A stretch of DNA of 64,000 nt from NCBI RefSeq assembly GCF_014196795.1, contig NZ_JACIEJ010000002.1:434001-498000 (forward strand), given 5' to 3'. The first letter of the stretch is position 1, and each line of letters opens with the position of its first letter. Origin of the DNA: Sagittula marina. Lineage in GTDB: Bacteria; Pseudomonadota; Alphaproteobacteria; Rhodobacterales; Rhodobacteraceae. Made by a program: the position numbers and the translations under genes. This document shows positions 54,318 through 63,593 of this stretch, one piece after another. The notes beneath the pieces are model-generated. The model was not told the origin of the DNA and searched no databases. It worked only from the letters and a program-made list of their open reading frames with translations.

Positions 54318-55262
54318 ATGAAACTCGCACTGGTCACTGACAGTCTGGCGCATCTTACCTTTGAAGACATGCTGGATGCGGCAAGCCGCTTGGGTTTGTC
54401 GGCGATAGAACTCAACACCGGTGGCACCTCCAACAGGCCGCATGTGGACGTGCCAAGGCTTCTGGAGGATGCAGATGCACGCAAACGTTTGCTTGGGAGT
54501 GTCCGGGACAAGGGGCTGAAGCTGCATGCCTTCAATGCCTTCGGGAATCCCCTTCACCCAAATGATCGCACGCAGGCGGACACTTTGGTCGACAGCATCA
54601 GACTGGCTGGCCTGTTCGAAGTGGACACGGTTGTCACGGCCTCCGGGTTACCCGCAGCCAATCCAAACGACACCATGCCGAATTGGGTTACCAATTCGTG
54701 GACGAAAGAGAACCAGAGCGCGCTCCGCTACCAATGGGAGGAAGTCCTCTTCCCGTTCTGGACGGGCATTGTCGCGCTCGCGCGCGAAAACGGAGTCAAC
54801 CGCATCGCGCTGACACTCGGCGTGAACCAATGCGTGCACAACGTCCCCACACTTTTGGAACTGCGCGAAACCGTAGGTCCGCGCATCGGCGCCAGCCTCT
54901 CGCCCGCGTCACAATTCCTAATAGGCGCGGACCCCATCCAAGCCGTCGAAATTCTAGAACACGCGCTCTACAATGTGCACGCAACGGACATTATGCTCAA
55001 TCCGGCTGTGCAAGCCACCACGTCGCTTATCGATACTGGTAACCTTCTGGACATGGCCCACCGGCCTTGGTGCTTTACAACGCCTGGTTATGGCCATGAT
55101 GCCGACTGGTGGTCGCGTTTTTGCTACCGCCTCGCCATGATCCAATTTGACGGCTGCATTTCAGCCACGCATCAGGATCTTGTGCTACGCCCGATGGATG
55201 CATTGCATAAATCCACTCGGATGTTGCGGGACGTGATGCCACTCGCAAAACGCAACAACTGA
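54318..55262 (+). CDS. Sugar phosphate isomerase/epimerase family protein with degenerate metal site
   Basis: 314-residue TIM barrel of the xylose-isomerase-like AP_endonuc_2 superfamily. The C-terminal TTPGYGHDADWW and GCISATHQDLVLRP regions align with this family, but the ligands do not: Thr166 replaces Glu (LTLGVN), Ser195 replaces Asp (LSPASQ), and Thr284 replaces Glu (ATHQD). Only His221 (VHATD) remains. It is therefore likely a pseudoenzyme or acts by another mechanism. It has a strong AAGAAGGGAA site and sits 184 bp before a Gfo/Idh dehydrogenase, the usual partner of true members. Confidence 0.8.
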   Translation: MKLALVTDSLAHLTFEDMLDAASRLGLSAIELNTGGTSNRPHVDVPRLLEDADARKRLLGSVRDKGLKLHAFNAFGNPLHPNDRTQADTLVDSIRLAGLFEVDTVVTASGLPAANPNDTMPNWVTNSWTKENQSALRYQWEEVLFPFWTGIVALARENGVNRIALTLGVNQCVHNVPTLLELRETVGPRIGASLSPASQFLIGADPIQAVEILEHALYNVHATDIMLNPAVQATTSLIDTGNLLDMAHRPWCFTTPGYGHDADWWSRFCYRLAMIQFDGCISATHQDLVLRPMDALHKSTRMLRDVMPLAKRNN

Positions 55263-55322
55263 TCCTCTCGCATAAGCCTTTCACGGAAACGCCTTGAAGG
55301 ACACTCGGGGCCGTGCGACATT

Positions 55323-55332
55323 TGGTATACCA
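55323..55332. promoter_or_regulatory. GntR-type operator palindrome
   Basis: TGGTATACCA, a perfect 10-bp palindrome matching the TNGTATACNA core typical of FCD-type GntR repressors. It lies between the isomerase-like gene and the dehydrogenase, 114 bp before the latter's ATG. No GntR gene is in the window. Confidence 0.55.
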
Positions 55333-55445
55333 GATGTCACCGCGGCAAGGTAAAAGTGGTCCGCCGAGGCGAACACATCCGGCGCCCACCACAACCCCGA
55401 GACGCCTCGAAGAGGGTGTGTCCGCAACAACCACCCGGAGTTTCC

Positions 55446-56525
55446 ATGACAAAAACGAGAATTGCCGTTATCGGCGCGGGATGGATTAGCCAAGAAGCTT
55501 TTCTCCCCGCCGTACATCAGACCGACAATGCCGAAGTGATCGCGTTGATTTCGGGCAGCGCCGAACAGTCGCGCAAGCTCGCCGATTTTCATGATATTCC
55601 GGATGTTGTCAGCTACGAAGCTATGGATTCATATCTTGCCTCCGGCAAGGTGGACGCCGTCTACATTGCGACGCCAAATTCACTCCACGCTGATCAGGCC
55701 ATCCGCGCCGCTCAGGCAGGCTGCCATGTTCTGGTCGAAAAACCTCTCGCCACGACGGAGGCCGAATGCCAGGCGATGATCGAGGCCTGCGAGACGGCTG
55801 GCGTCCATCTGATGACGGCTTATCGCCGCCATAATGAGCCCGGCACCATCGACATGCTCACCCGCATCCGCGACGGCGAAATTGGACGGCCGAACCTGAT
55901 CATGTCGGCGTTCACCGCCCAAATGGCCGCCGACAATCACCGCCTTTCGGCAAGCCATTGGGGCGGTCCCCTGCAAGATCTCGGCGTCTATTGTGTCAAC
56001 GCAATTCGCCATATTTTTGCGTCCGAACCCACCGAAGTCATCGCGATGCAAAGCTTCGGAGACAATGATCCGCGCTTTGAGGAAGTGCATCAAAGCATGT
56101 CTGCGACGATGCGTTTCCCCGGCGGACGACTGGCCCAGTTTACCGTCAGCTTCGGGGCCGAACCTCGGGACACGCTTCATGTCATCGGCAGCGAAGGAGC
56201 GCTGTCCCTGGATCCCGCCTTCAAGTTTGAATATGACGTGACGCGCACCCTCCATCGTGGCGAAACCGTAGTTGACCGGGAAACCCAGCCGTCCAATGAC
56301 GACTTCGGCTCGATGATTACGTACTTCGCCGATTGTATTCAAAACGGCACAACGCCTGAAAATGACGGGCGAGACGGCCTGGCAGATGTCGTCATCCTGC
56401 GCGCAATCGAGCGCGCCGCCGAAACGGGTCAGCCGCAATCCATCGACCTACCGCCCCGCCCCTCTCATCCCGGTCCAGACACGCTGCGTCGGGTGCCCCG
56501 GTCCTCTCGACGTCTTGTGTTCTGA
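55446..56525 (+). CDS. Gfo/Idh/MocA family oxidoreductase
   Basis: 359-residue NAD(P)-dependent dehydrogenase. Rossmann motif GAGWIS (near residue 10), catalytic-lysine motif VLVEKPLAT (about 97-105), and the GFO-like GGPLQDLGVYCVNAIRHIF in the C-terminal domain. Such enzymes oxidise sugars, inositols or their derivatives. Without a distinct signal it should be cytoplasmic, unlike classical Zymomonas GFO. It probably acts with the isomerase-like neighbour. The ATG at 55446 follows a GGAG site and starts the fold. The last 25 residues are Arg/Pro-rich and unlike the family. Confidence 0.88.
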   Translation: MTKTRIAVIGAGWISQEAFLPAVHQTDNAEVIALISGSAEQSRKLADFHDIPDVVSYEAMDSYLASGKVDAVYIATPNSLHADQAIRAAQAGCHVLVEKPLATTEAECQAMIEACETAGVHLMTAYRRHNEPGTIDMLTRIRDGEIGRPNLIMSAFTAQMAADNHRLSASHWGGPLQDLGVYCVNAIRHIFASEPTEVIAMQSFGDNDPRFEEVHQSMSATMRFPGGRLAQFTVSFGAEPRDTLHVIGSEGALSLDPAFKFEYDVTRTLHRGETVVDRETQPSNDDFGSMITYFADCIQNGTTPENDGRDGLADVVILRAIERAAETGQPQSIDLPPRPSHPGPDTLRRVPRSSRRLVF

Positions 56526-56673
56526 CGCCAATTTCACATCGCTGCTTTGCAATAAGTTCGGCGCGGACGCAGGAGAATGGCGCGGCAAAGGCTCCGCGCC
56601 CTTTCTAGCTGCGGAAATTGACAAGGTGACACAACCCGCGGAAGCTTCCTGCGAACCATATGGGAGTCCCGCC

Positions 56674-57489
56674 ATGAAATTGCTCTATGTCACCGCAGCC
56701 AGCCTTGCCCTGTCCGCGCCTGCCTTTGCCCAGAACGACTGCGCCGCGGGACAGACGCTATCTGAGGGCACCCTGACAATCGCCACCGGGAACCCGGCCT
56801 TCTACCCTTGGGTACTGGACGACGCGCCCGCCTCCGGCGAAGGGTTCGAGGCTGCCGTCGCCTATGCCGTTGCCGCCAATATGGGCTTTGAACCAGATGC
56901 AGTGGAATGGACGCGGTCCAGCTTCGATCAGGCAATTCAGCCCGGTGCGAAGGATTTCGACATCAATATTCAGCAGTTCTCCATCACGCCGGAACGAGAG
57001 GAGGTCGTTGATTTCTCGATCCCTTATTACACCTCCGCCATGGCCGTTCTGACCACGCAATCCGTTGTGGACACCGGGGCCGAGGCCACGCTCGACAGCC
57101 TCAAGACGCTGACTTGGGGTGCCGACGCAAACACCACTGCTGTCGCCATGCTCGCCGACCTTATCGCACCGCAAACTGGACCGATGCTTTATAATGACAA
57201 CGTCGATGTCACGGCTGCCATGCAGGCGGGCCAGATTGACGCTGCGCTGTTTGACCTGCCGACCGCGCTTTATCTCTCAGCCGTGGTGGTGCCGGATGGC
57301 ACGCTTTTGGGCCAGTTCCCAGCTGACCGCACCGAAAGCCCCGATCAATTCGGGATGCTCATGGCCAATGACAGCCCATTGAAACCCTGCGTCGACGCCG
57401 CGCTGCAAGAATTGATCGACGACGGCACGCTGGCCGCGATCGAAACACAGTGGCTCGAAGAAACCACAGGCGTACCTGTCATCAAGTGA
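56674..57489 (+). CDS. Polar amino acid ABC transporter substrate-binding protein
   Basis: 271-residue periplasmic protein: signal peptide ending near residue 20 (LALSAPAFA), then a bilobed SBP_bac_3 domain with TLTIATGNPAFYPWV and the hinge motif FSITPEREEVVDFSIPYY. Cys24 and Cys226 could form a disulfide. The matching permease and ATPase lie 1.4 kb downstream, beyond a minus-strand aminotransferase, so the transporter genes are split. An amino acid or small organic acid ligand is expected. Confidence 0.88.
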   Translation: MKLLYVTAASLALSAPAFAQNDCAAGQTLSEGTLTIATGNPAFYPWVLDDAPASGEGFEAAVAYAVAANMGFEPDAVEWTRSSFDQAIQPGAKDFDINIQQFSITPEREEVVDFSIPYYTSAMAVLTTQSVVDTGAEATLDSLKTLTWGADANTTAVAMLADLIAPQTGPMLYNDNVDVTAAMQAGQIDAALFDLPTALYLSAVVVPDGTLLGQFPADRTESPDQFGMLMANDSPLKPCVDAALQELIDDGTLAAIETQWLEETTGVPVIK

Positions 57490-57502
57490 TGTTTCGGGGC
57501 GG

Positions 57503-58702
57503 TCATTGCACGCGAAGCAGCCGCCCCAACCGTTCCATGCCCTCGGCAATCTGAGCCTCTGACGCGCAGGAAAATGACAGACGCAACGTATTCCGGCCTG
57601 AGCCATCGGCGTGGAATGCGCCGCCAGGGACGAAAGCCACCCGTTCGCTGGACAGCGACTGCGCCAGCACCTCAGCAGCATCCATTCTCTCGGGCAGAGT
57701 GACCCAGACGAACATGCCACCCTCGGGCCGGGTCCATGTCACGCCTTCCGGCATGTGCCGGTCAAGCGCGTCCAACATGGCGTCTCGTCGGGCACTGTAA
57801 ACTTGGCGCAGCTTGGCCACATGCGTGTCGAACAGCTCCCGCGCCACGCGGTCTGTGGCGATTTGGTTCAGCGTCGGAGAGTGCAGATCAGCCGCTTGCT
57901 TCAGCAGAACCAAGCGCTCAATCACAGGGCTCGCGGCGCAGACCCAGCCCACCCGCAGACCCGGTGCCAAGACCTTGGAAAAAGAGCCGCAGTAGATCAC
58001 ACGCGACGCCTCGATCCCGCCCACTTCGGCCACATCCATCGCCTGCAAGCTGGGGATCGCCTCTCCGTTGTAGCGCAGCGCCTGATAGGCCCCGTCCTCG
58101 ATCACCGCGATGTCCAAGGCGCGCGCCTGGTCCAGCAACCGCGCCCGGCCTGACGCGTCCAGGGTCTCGCCGGTCGGATTGGCGAAATCGGGTGACAGAT
58201 ACGCCATTTTCACCTTGCCGCCTGCGGCCTCGGCTTCGGCCTGCATCTCGTTCGGCGCGACGTTGCGCCAAGGATCAAGCGGAGCATATCGCGGCTCACA
58301 CGCGTTGAACGCCCCCAGCGCCCCCAGATACGTCGGCCAGCCCACCAGCGCCGTATCCCTAGGCGTCAGCAGCAGTTTTCCAAGGTAATCCAAGGCTTGT
58401 TGCGACCCAGAAGTGATGATGATGTTTTCGGGACCGCATGGCACGCCGAGACTGATCATGTGATCCGCCACCCACGCCCGCAAAGGGCCGTAACCTTCGG
58501 ATACGGAATATTGCAGCGCTGCAGGGTTCTGAAGTGCCTCGCCCATCGCGCGCTCATAGGCCGCGGTCGGGAACAACGTCGCATCGGGGATGCCCCCGGC
58601 AAAGCTCAGGATGTCCGGCTGGTCAAGCAGCTTCAACAGCTCACGAATTTCAGAGGCTTTCATCCGCCCCATGCGCCGCGCCAGAACGCCCGTCCAGTCC
58701 AT
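57503..58702 (-). CDS. PLP-dependent aminotransferase, class I fold (2-aminoadipate-type)
   Basis: 399-residue fold-type-I transaminase. SFAGGIPDATLFP near the start, the PLP phosphate-binding ITSGSQQALDYLGKLL, NPTGETL, and the Schiff-base lysine in YCGSFSKVLAPGLRVGW are all present. This pattern matches LysN/2-aminoadipate and aromatic aminotransferases (MocR-related but without a DNA-binding domain). The ATG at 58702 is preferred: GGGAGAA lies just upstream. Placed inside the amino-acid transporter locus, it may deaminate the imported substrate. Confidence 0.87.
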   Translation of the reverse strand: MDWTGVLARRMGRMKASEIRELLKLLDQPDILSFAGGIPDATLFPTAAYERAMGEALQNPAALQYSVSEGYGPLRAWVADHMISLGVPCGPENIIITSGSQQALDYLGKLLLTPRDTALVGWPTYLGALGAFNACEPRYAPLDPWRNVAPNEMQAEAEAAGGKVKMAYLSPDFANPTGETLDASGRARLLDQARALDIAVIEDGAYQALRYNGEAIPSLQAMDVAEVGGIEASRVIYCGSFSKVLAPGLRVGWVCAASPVIERLVLLKQAADLHSPTLNQIATDRVARELFDTHVAKLRQVYSARRDAMLDALDRHMPEGVTWTRPEGGMFVWVTLPERMDAAEVLAQSLSSERVAFVPGGAFHADGSGRNTLRLSFSCASEAQIAEGMERLGRLLRVQ

Positions 58703-58718
58703 CACATCTTCTCCCACA

Positions 58719-58777
58719 TACATGCTAATGGCATATAAATTGCCGCGTAGGTACGCAATACTGACCTAAAGCATGTA
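58719..58777. repeat. Spaced inverted repeat in the divergent promoter region
   Basis: TACATGCT (58719-58726) and AGCATGTA (58770-58777): 8-bp perfect arms 43 bp apart, between the divergent aminotransferase and permease genes. Possible paired operator half-sites, but chance is not excluded. Confidence 0.3.
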
Positions 58778-58844
58778 ACAAGTCGTGAAGCGTTTGACAG
58801 CCATCCCCTGTGGCGCAACAGTCGGTGCGACCAACGGATCACTT

Positions 58845-59657
58845 ATGCCCACACGCCGAGAGATATTCGAACGCCGCCAGCGCCGCCGCGCCAACCTGAT
58901 CGCTGCGCTGTCCACTGGCGCCGTTTTGCTTGCCGTATGCGTTCTGGTGCCCCTGTCACCGGGATGGGAGTCGGTGCAGCGGGCCTTTTTCAACGGCGCG
59001 ATCTTTGCGCGCACCTTCCCGGGTTTGCTGGAAGCCTTTCTGCTCGACGTCGCCATATTCGCATGGTGTGCGCCGCTGATTGCCATTCTGGCGCTGGCGC
59101 TCGCCATTGCGCGCGACCTGCGCGCCCCGGCATTGACACCTGTCCGGCTGGCGGCGACCGCCTTTATCGACATCTTTCGCGGCTTGCCGGTGATCCTCGT
59201 GATCTATCTCGTGGGCTTTGGCATTCCCGGCCTTGGCCTGCCGCGCCCTTGGAATTCGCCGTACCTGTGGGGGTCACTGTCGCTGATCCTCGTTTATGCG
59301 GCCTACACCGCCGAGGTCATCCGCTCAGGCATTTCCTCGATCCACGACAGCCAACGCGCCGCCGCGCTATCGCTGGGCCTGACCGAGACCGACACCATGC
59401 GTTATGTGGTCTTGCCGCAGGCCATCCGTCGCGTGATCCCTGCCAATATGAACCTCTTCATCGCATTGCAAAAAGACGTGGCGCTTTTGTCATTCATCGG
59501 CCCGGTGGAGATCTTTCGCCAAGCTGGCGTCTACAAATCCTTGCTGGCCAATTTCACGCCTTACGTCGGTGCGGCGTTGATCTTTCTCGCCGTTACTATC
59601 CCCGCCACGCGCTACGCGGATCACCTGATGAACAAGCAGCGGAGGCAGCAGCAATGA
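58845..59657 (+). CDS. Polar amino acid ABC transporter permease
   Basis: 270-residue inner-membrane protein of the HisM/GlnP type, with about five hydrophobic helices and the EAA loop AAALSLGLTETDTMRYVVLPQAIRRVIP. FIDIFRGLPVILVIYLVGFG is the conserved N-terminal family segment. A GTG at 58785 would add 20 residues with no obvious structure; the ATG at 58845 is preferred. Only one permease is present, so the channel is presumably a homodimer. Its stop overlaps the ATPase start (ATGA). Confidence 0.88.
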   Translation: MPTRREIFERRQRRRANLIAALSTGAVLLAVCVLVPLSPGWESVQRAFFNGAIFARTFPGLLEAFLLDVAIFAWCAPLIAILALALAIARDLRAPALTPVRLAATAFIDIFRGLPVILVIYLVGFGIPGLGLPRPWNSPYLWGSLSLILVYAAYTAEVIRSGISSIHDSQRAAALSLGLTETDTMRYVVLPQAIRRVIPANMNLFIALQKDVALLSFIGPVEIFRQAGVYKSLLANFTPYVGAALIFLAVTIPATRYADHLMNKQRRQQQ

Positions 59658-60382
59658 GCTTGCTGGAAACCCGCGGCTTGGTGAAATCCTACGGCGGAAC
59701 GCGTGTTCTGGATGGGATCGACCTCACCATCCAGGCTGGAGAAATGGTCTGCCTGATCGGCGCATCCGGGTCTGGAAAATCCACGTTTCTCAAGTGCCTC
59801 AACCTGCTGGAGCCGGTGGACGACGGGCAGATCCTGCTTGACGGCGTGGACATCGCGGAACCGGACCTGGACCCGCGCCCGGTGCGCCAGCGCATCGGCA
59901 TCGTATTTCAATCCTTCAACCTCTTCCCGCATATGACCGCGCTGGAGAACGTGCTGCTCGCCCCTTGCAGGGTGCATGGACGCCGACGCCAGGACGTGTC
60001 GCCGGAGGTAGAACGGCTTTTCACGCGGTTTGGATTAGAGGACCGAATGGGACACTACCCGGACCAATTGTCCGGCGGACAGCAGCAACGCGTGGCCATT
60101 GTGCGGGCGCTCGCGATGAAGCCCGACGTCATGCTATTTGACGAGATCACGTCGGCCCTTGATCCCGAATTGGTGGGCGATGTCCTGGACGTGCTGCGCA
60201 CCCTGCGCGCGGAGGGCATGACCATGGTGCTCGCCACGCATGAAATGGGATTTGCCCGCGAATTGGCGGACACCGTCTGCTTTCTTGACAACGGGCGGAT
60301 GCTTGAAACAGCCCCGCCCGCAGAAATCTTTACCAATCCACAAAACGACCGCACCCGCGCCTTTCTGGCCCGGGTGCTGTGA
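59654..60382 (+). CDS. Polar amino acid ABC transporter ATP-binding protein
   Basis: 242 residues, GlnQ/HisP type. Walker A GASGSGKST, Q-loop VFQSFNLFPHMTALEN, signature LSGGQQQRVAIVRAL and Walker B VMLFDEITSALDPELV are intact. Coupled to the permease by ATGA. It ends one base before the convergent molybdenum-enzyme gene, with no room for a terminator. Confidence 0.93.
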   Translation: MSLLETRGLVKSYGGTRVLDGIDLTIQAGEMVCLIGASGSGKSTFLKCLNLLEPVDDGQILLDGVDIAEPDLDPRPVRQRIGIVFQSFNLFPHMTALENVLLAPCRVHGRRRQDVSPEVERLFTRFGLEDRMGHYPDQLSGGQQQRVAIVRALAMKPDVMLFDEITSALDPELVGDVLDVLRTLRAEGMTMVLATHEMGFARELADTVCFLDNGRMLETAPPAEIFTNPQNDRTRAFLARVL

Positions 60383-60383
60383 A

Positions 60384-62576
60384 TCACGACTCCATCGCCT
60401 CGATCACGCGATCTGGCAGCGCTGGAATGGTCCGGACACGTTTGCCCGTCGCATGCGCGATGGCGTTGAGGATTGCCGCACCCGCACCAGAAATCCCGAG
60501 TTCGCCGATGCCCTTGGACTGGATCGGATTGGCCTCGTCATCCCGCTCCTCAAGAAAGACCACCTTCATGTCGCGCGGCACATCAAGGTGCGAGGCGACG
60601 TGATAGTTCGCAAGATCGCGCGTGACCACGTGGCCATCTCGGGTGTCGTTCATCATCTCCTCGTGCAAAGCAGACCCAAGGCCCCAGACCATGCCGCCCA
60701 GCGCCTGACTGCGCGCGGTCTTTTCGTTCAGGATCCGGCCCATGGCCATGACACCCAGCATCCGACGCACGCGGACCTCGCCGGTCCATTCGTTCACCGC
60801 GACCTCGGCGAAATGGGCGCCAAAGCCAGCAGAGAAAGACTCCTTCGCCGTTTTGCCTCCTTCGATGGTCGCCTCAGCCACCATTTCCGAGTCCACAAGA
60901 TCCGCGAGCGATTTTTCCACGTTGCCGCCGCGCGCAATGCCGCCGGAAAGGGTCAGATCATCCGCCTCGCAGCCCAGACGCTTTGCCAGCTCTTCACGCA
61001 AGGTCTTGGCTGCCATGAAGACCGCCGACCCGGCAGAGCTTGCGCCAAAGGAACCGCCCGACCCCGATGCGCCCGGCAGGTCACTGTCGCCGAGGCGCAC
61101 CTCAACCTGCTCCACGCTCAGCCCCAGCATTTCTGCCGCGATCTGGCCGAGGATGGCATAGGTCCCGGTGCCTATATCGGTCATGTCGGTCTCGACGATT
61201 GCACCGGTGCCCGTCAGACGCACCCGCGCGGCGCTCTCTATCAGCATGTTGGTACGCGCGGCAGAGGCCATGCCCATTCCGATCAGCCAATCGCCCTCGC
61301 GGCGCATCTTGCGATCTGCCCAGCCAAAGCGTTCGGCCCCATCGTTCAGGCAATCCGCCAGACGGCGCGCGCTGTAGGGGCGACCGTCCATCGGATGCGT
61401 GTCCGGAATGTTCTTCAGCCGCAGCTCAAGCGGGTCCATGCCCAGCTTCTCAGCCAACTCGTCAACGGCGGCCTCAAAGGCAATCATGCCAACAGCCTCA
61501 CCGGGAGCCCGGACGGAGCCGGACGGCGTCATGGCAGGTCGCGCAACGGTCTGCTGAAAGCTGAGGCCATCGGCACCGTAGAGGAACTGCGATGCCTGCG
61601 ACACCGGCTCGGCAAAGCCTTCGCCCTGGATATTCGACACGCGGTCATCGTGCGACAGGGCCACGATGCGCCCGTCCTTGGTCGCGCCCAGACGGACCCG
61701 CTGCGCGGTCTCGGACCGGCGCAGGACGGAGTCGAACACCGTCTGGCGGGACATCACGACACGCACCGGGCGACCCAGCTTTTGCGCGGCTATGCACGCG
61801 GCAATCGCCTCTGGCCCGATGCCCAGCTTGGAGCCGAAACCACCCCCGACATAGGGCGCCAGTATGCGCACGGCGTCCGGAGAAATGCCCAGAGAATCCG
61901 CTACTTCGAGCTTGTTGAAGCGCACCATCTGGAGCGCGGACCGCAGCACCAATTGGTTGCCGGTCCATTCGGCAACAGCGGCGTGCGGTTCCATCGGGGC
62001 GGCCACGTGCGACGGGCTGAAGTAGTCCAGATCGACCTTCACGGCAGCCCCGTCATAGGCCGCGTTGAAATCACCCGCCGTGTCGGGGTCGCCGACCTCC
62101 TGCTCCGCTGTGTCAGGGGTGACGGCCACGCCGTCTTCGGCCTCGTACGTGACCTTCAACCGATGCGCGGCGTCACGCGCGGTTTCAAAGCTTTCGGCCA
62201 CAACCAGCGCGATGGGCTGGCCGTGATAATGCACCTCATCACCCGTCTGCACCGGGGCCTCGCCGGCCATACCCTGCGCCGGATTTCGGATCATTCGCGG
62301 ATCCGTGATTACATCCACGACACCCTCGACTCCCGCGAGCGAACCCTTGTCGACGGCCGTGACCTTGCCGCGAGAGATCGTCGCCCGCACAAGCACCCCA
62401 TGCAGGCAGCCGGTCGGCAGCACATCCGCTGCATAAGGCGCCGTGCCGGACACCTTCAGCGGGCCGTCGGGCCGGTCCAGCGGCGCGCCGACGATGCCTT
62501 GGCCGGTGTTGTCCAACAGACGCGGCTGAGCCTTGTCCATCTTGAAATGTGTGGTTTCGGAGAAATCGTCTCTCAT
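60384..62576 (-). CDS. Molybdenum-binding subunit of a PaoABC-type aldehyde oxidoreductase
   Basis: 730-residue xanthine-oxidase-family large subunit, the same length class as E. coli PaoC. It opens with a VGAPLDRPDGPLKVSGTAPYAAD segment typical of the family, and YVGGGFGSKLG and the GSGGSFGASSAG segment bind the molybdopterin. The catalytic glutamate is Glu692 in KGIGELGISGAG. Aldehyde oxidation is inferred from similarity to PaoC rather than to xanthine dehydrogenase. Third gene of a minus-strand operon with the FAD and [2Fe-2S] subunits. Confidence 0.9.
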   Translation of the reverse strand: MRDDFSETTHFKMDKAQPRLLDNTGQGIVGAPLDRPDGPLKVSGTAPYAADVLPTGCLHGVLVRATISRGKVTAVDKGSLAGVEGVVDVITDPRMIRNPAQGMAGEAPVQTGDEVHYHGQPIALVVAESFETARDAAHRLKVTYEAEDGVAVTPDTAEQEVGDPDTAGDFNAAYDGAAVKVDLDYFSPSHVAAPMEPHAAVAEWTGNQLVLRSALQMVRFNKLEVADSLGISPDAVRILAPYVGGGFGSKLGIGPEAIAACIAAQKLGRPVRVVMSRQTVFDSVLRRSETAQRVRLGATKDGRIVALSHDDRVSNIQGEGFAEPVSQASQFLYGADGLSFQQTVARPAMTPSGSVRAPGEAVGMIAFEAAVDELAEKLGMDPLELRLKNIPDTHPMDGRPYSARRLADCLNDGAERFGWADRKMRREGDWLIGMGMASAARTNMLIESAARVRLTGTGAIVETDMTDIGTGTYAILGQIAAEMLGLSVEQVEVRLGDSDLPGASGSGGSFGASSAGSAVFMAAKTLREELAKRLGCEADDLTLSGGIARGGNVEKSLADLVDSEMVAEATIEGGKTAKESFSAGFGAHFAEVAVNEWTGEVRVRRMLGVMAMGRILNEKTARSQALGGMVWGLGSALHEEMMNDTRDGHVVTRDLANYHVASHLDVPRDMKVVFLEERDDEANPIQSKGIGELGISGAGAAILNAIAHATGKRVRTIPALPDRVIEAMES

Positions 62577-62579
62577 GAC

Positions 62580-63593
62580 TTAAACCTTCGCAATATCAAC
62601 GCCATGCGCGTCGCTCAGCCCGCAGGCCTGCCGCAGCGTGGCAATCAGGGTTCGGCGCAGCAAAGGCCGCTTGTATTCCACGTCGGGGTGCGGCGCCTCG
62701 GCGCGGGTCAACGCATCCGCCGCCTTTGCAAACAACGCGTCCGAGGGCGCTTGTCCCACCAGCATGTCCTTCACGTCGGCGTTCTGAAACGGGTGGGGCG
62801 CAATCGAGCCGAACGCCATGTCGGCGCGGACGATTTTGCCATCTTCGACCTTCACCGCCGCCGCCACCGTCACCAGCGCAAAGGCATAGGACGCGCGGTC
62901 CCGGACTTTCCGGTAAACCTGGTGCGTGCCCTCAAGCGGAGCGGGCAAGATCACGGCGGTCACGAGGTCATCCTCAGCCAGCACGTTTTCGATGTGCGGC
63001 GTGTCCCCCGGCCCCTGGTAAAAGGCTTGGATCGGCACCTGCCGGGTCTCGCCGTCAGCGGACCGGATTTCGACCACAGCATCCAGCGCGGTCATCGCGG
63101 TCGCCATGTCGGAGGGATGTGCTGCAAGGCAATGCTCGGACGTGCCAAACAGCGCCAGCATCCGGCCCGATCCTCCCTGCGCCGCACAGCCGGTGCCCGG
63201 TGCGCGTTTGTTACATGCCTGCGAGGTGTCGTAGAAATAAGGGCATCGCGTGCGTTGCAACAGGTTGCCGCCGGTGGTCGCCTTGTTGCGGATCTGGGCC
63301 GAGGCCCCGGCCAGAATTGCGCGGCTCAGCAGCGGCCAGCCCTTGCGGACGTTCGCGTCATTGGCGAGCGCGGTGTTGGTGACCAACGCCCCGATGCGCA
63401 GCTTGTCGCCATCTTTCGTGATTTCGGACAGGCCGTCGATGCGCGTAATATCCACCAGTTTTTCCGGCGTCATCACCTGGATTTTCATCAGGTCGAGCAA
63501 ATTGGTGCCACCTGCGATCACCTCGGCTTTGGCGTCCAGCGCCTTGCCTGCATCCTCCAGCGCGTCGGCGCGTGTGTAGTCAAACGGGATCAT
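62580..63593 (-). CDS. FAD-binding subunit with [4Fe-4S] insert (PaoB-like)
   Basis: 337-residue medium subunit. The FAD loops VIAGGTNLLDLMK (25-37) and TTGGNLLQRTRCPYF (107-120) mark the CO-dehydrogenase flavoprotein fold. Four cysteines (117, 127, 136, 155), in the arrangement RCPYF, ACNKR, GTGC, HCLA, match the extra [4Fe-4S] cluster that sets PaoB apart from ordinary xanthine dehydrogenase FAD subunits. Its start overlaps the small-subunit stop (ATGA). Confidence 0.9.
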   Translation of the reverse strand: MIPFDYTRADALEDAGKALDAKAEVIAGGTNLLDLMKIQVMTPEKLVDITRIDGLSEITKDGDKLRIGALVTNTALANDANVRKGWPLLSRAILAGASAQIRNKATTGGNLLQRTRCPYFYDTSQACNKRAPGTGCAAQGGSGRMLALFGTSEHCLAAHPSDMATAMTALDAVVEIRSADGETRQVPIQAFYQGPGDTPHIENVLAEDDLVTAVILPAPLEGTHQVYRKVRDRASYAFALVTVAAAVKVEDGKIVRADMAFGSIAPHPFQNADVKDMLVGQAPSDALFAKAADALTRAEAPHPDVEYKRPLLRRTLIATLRQACGLSDAHGVDIAKV

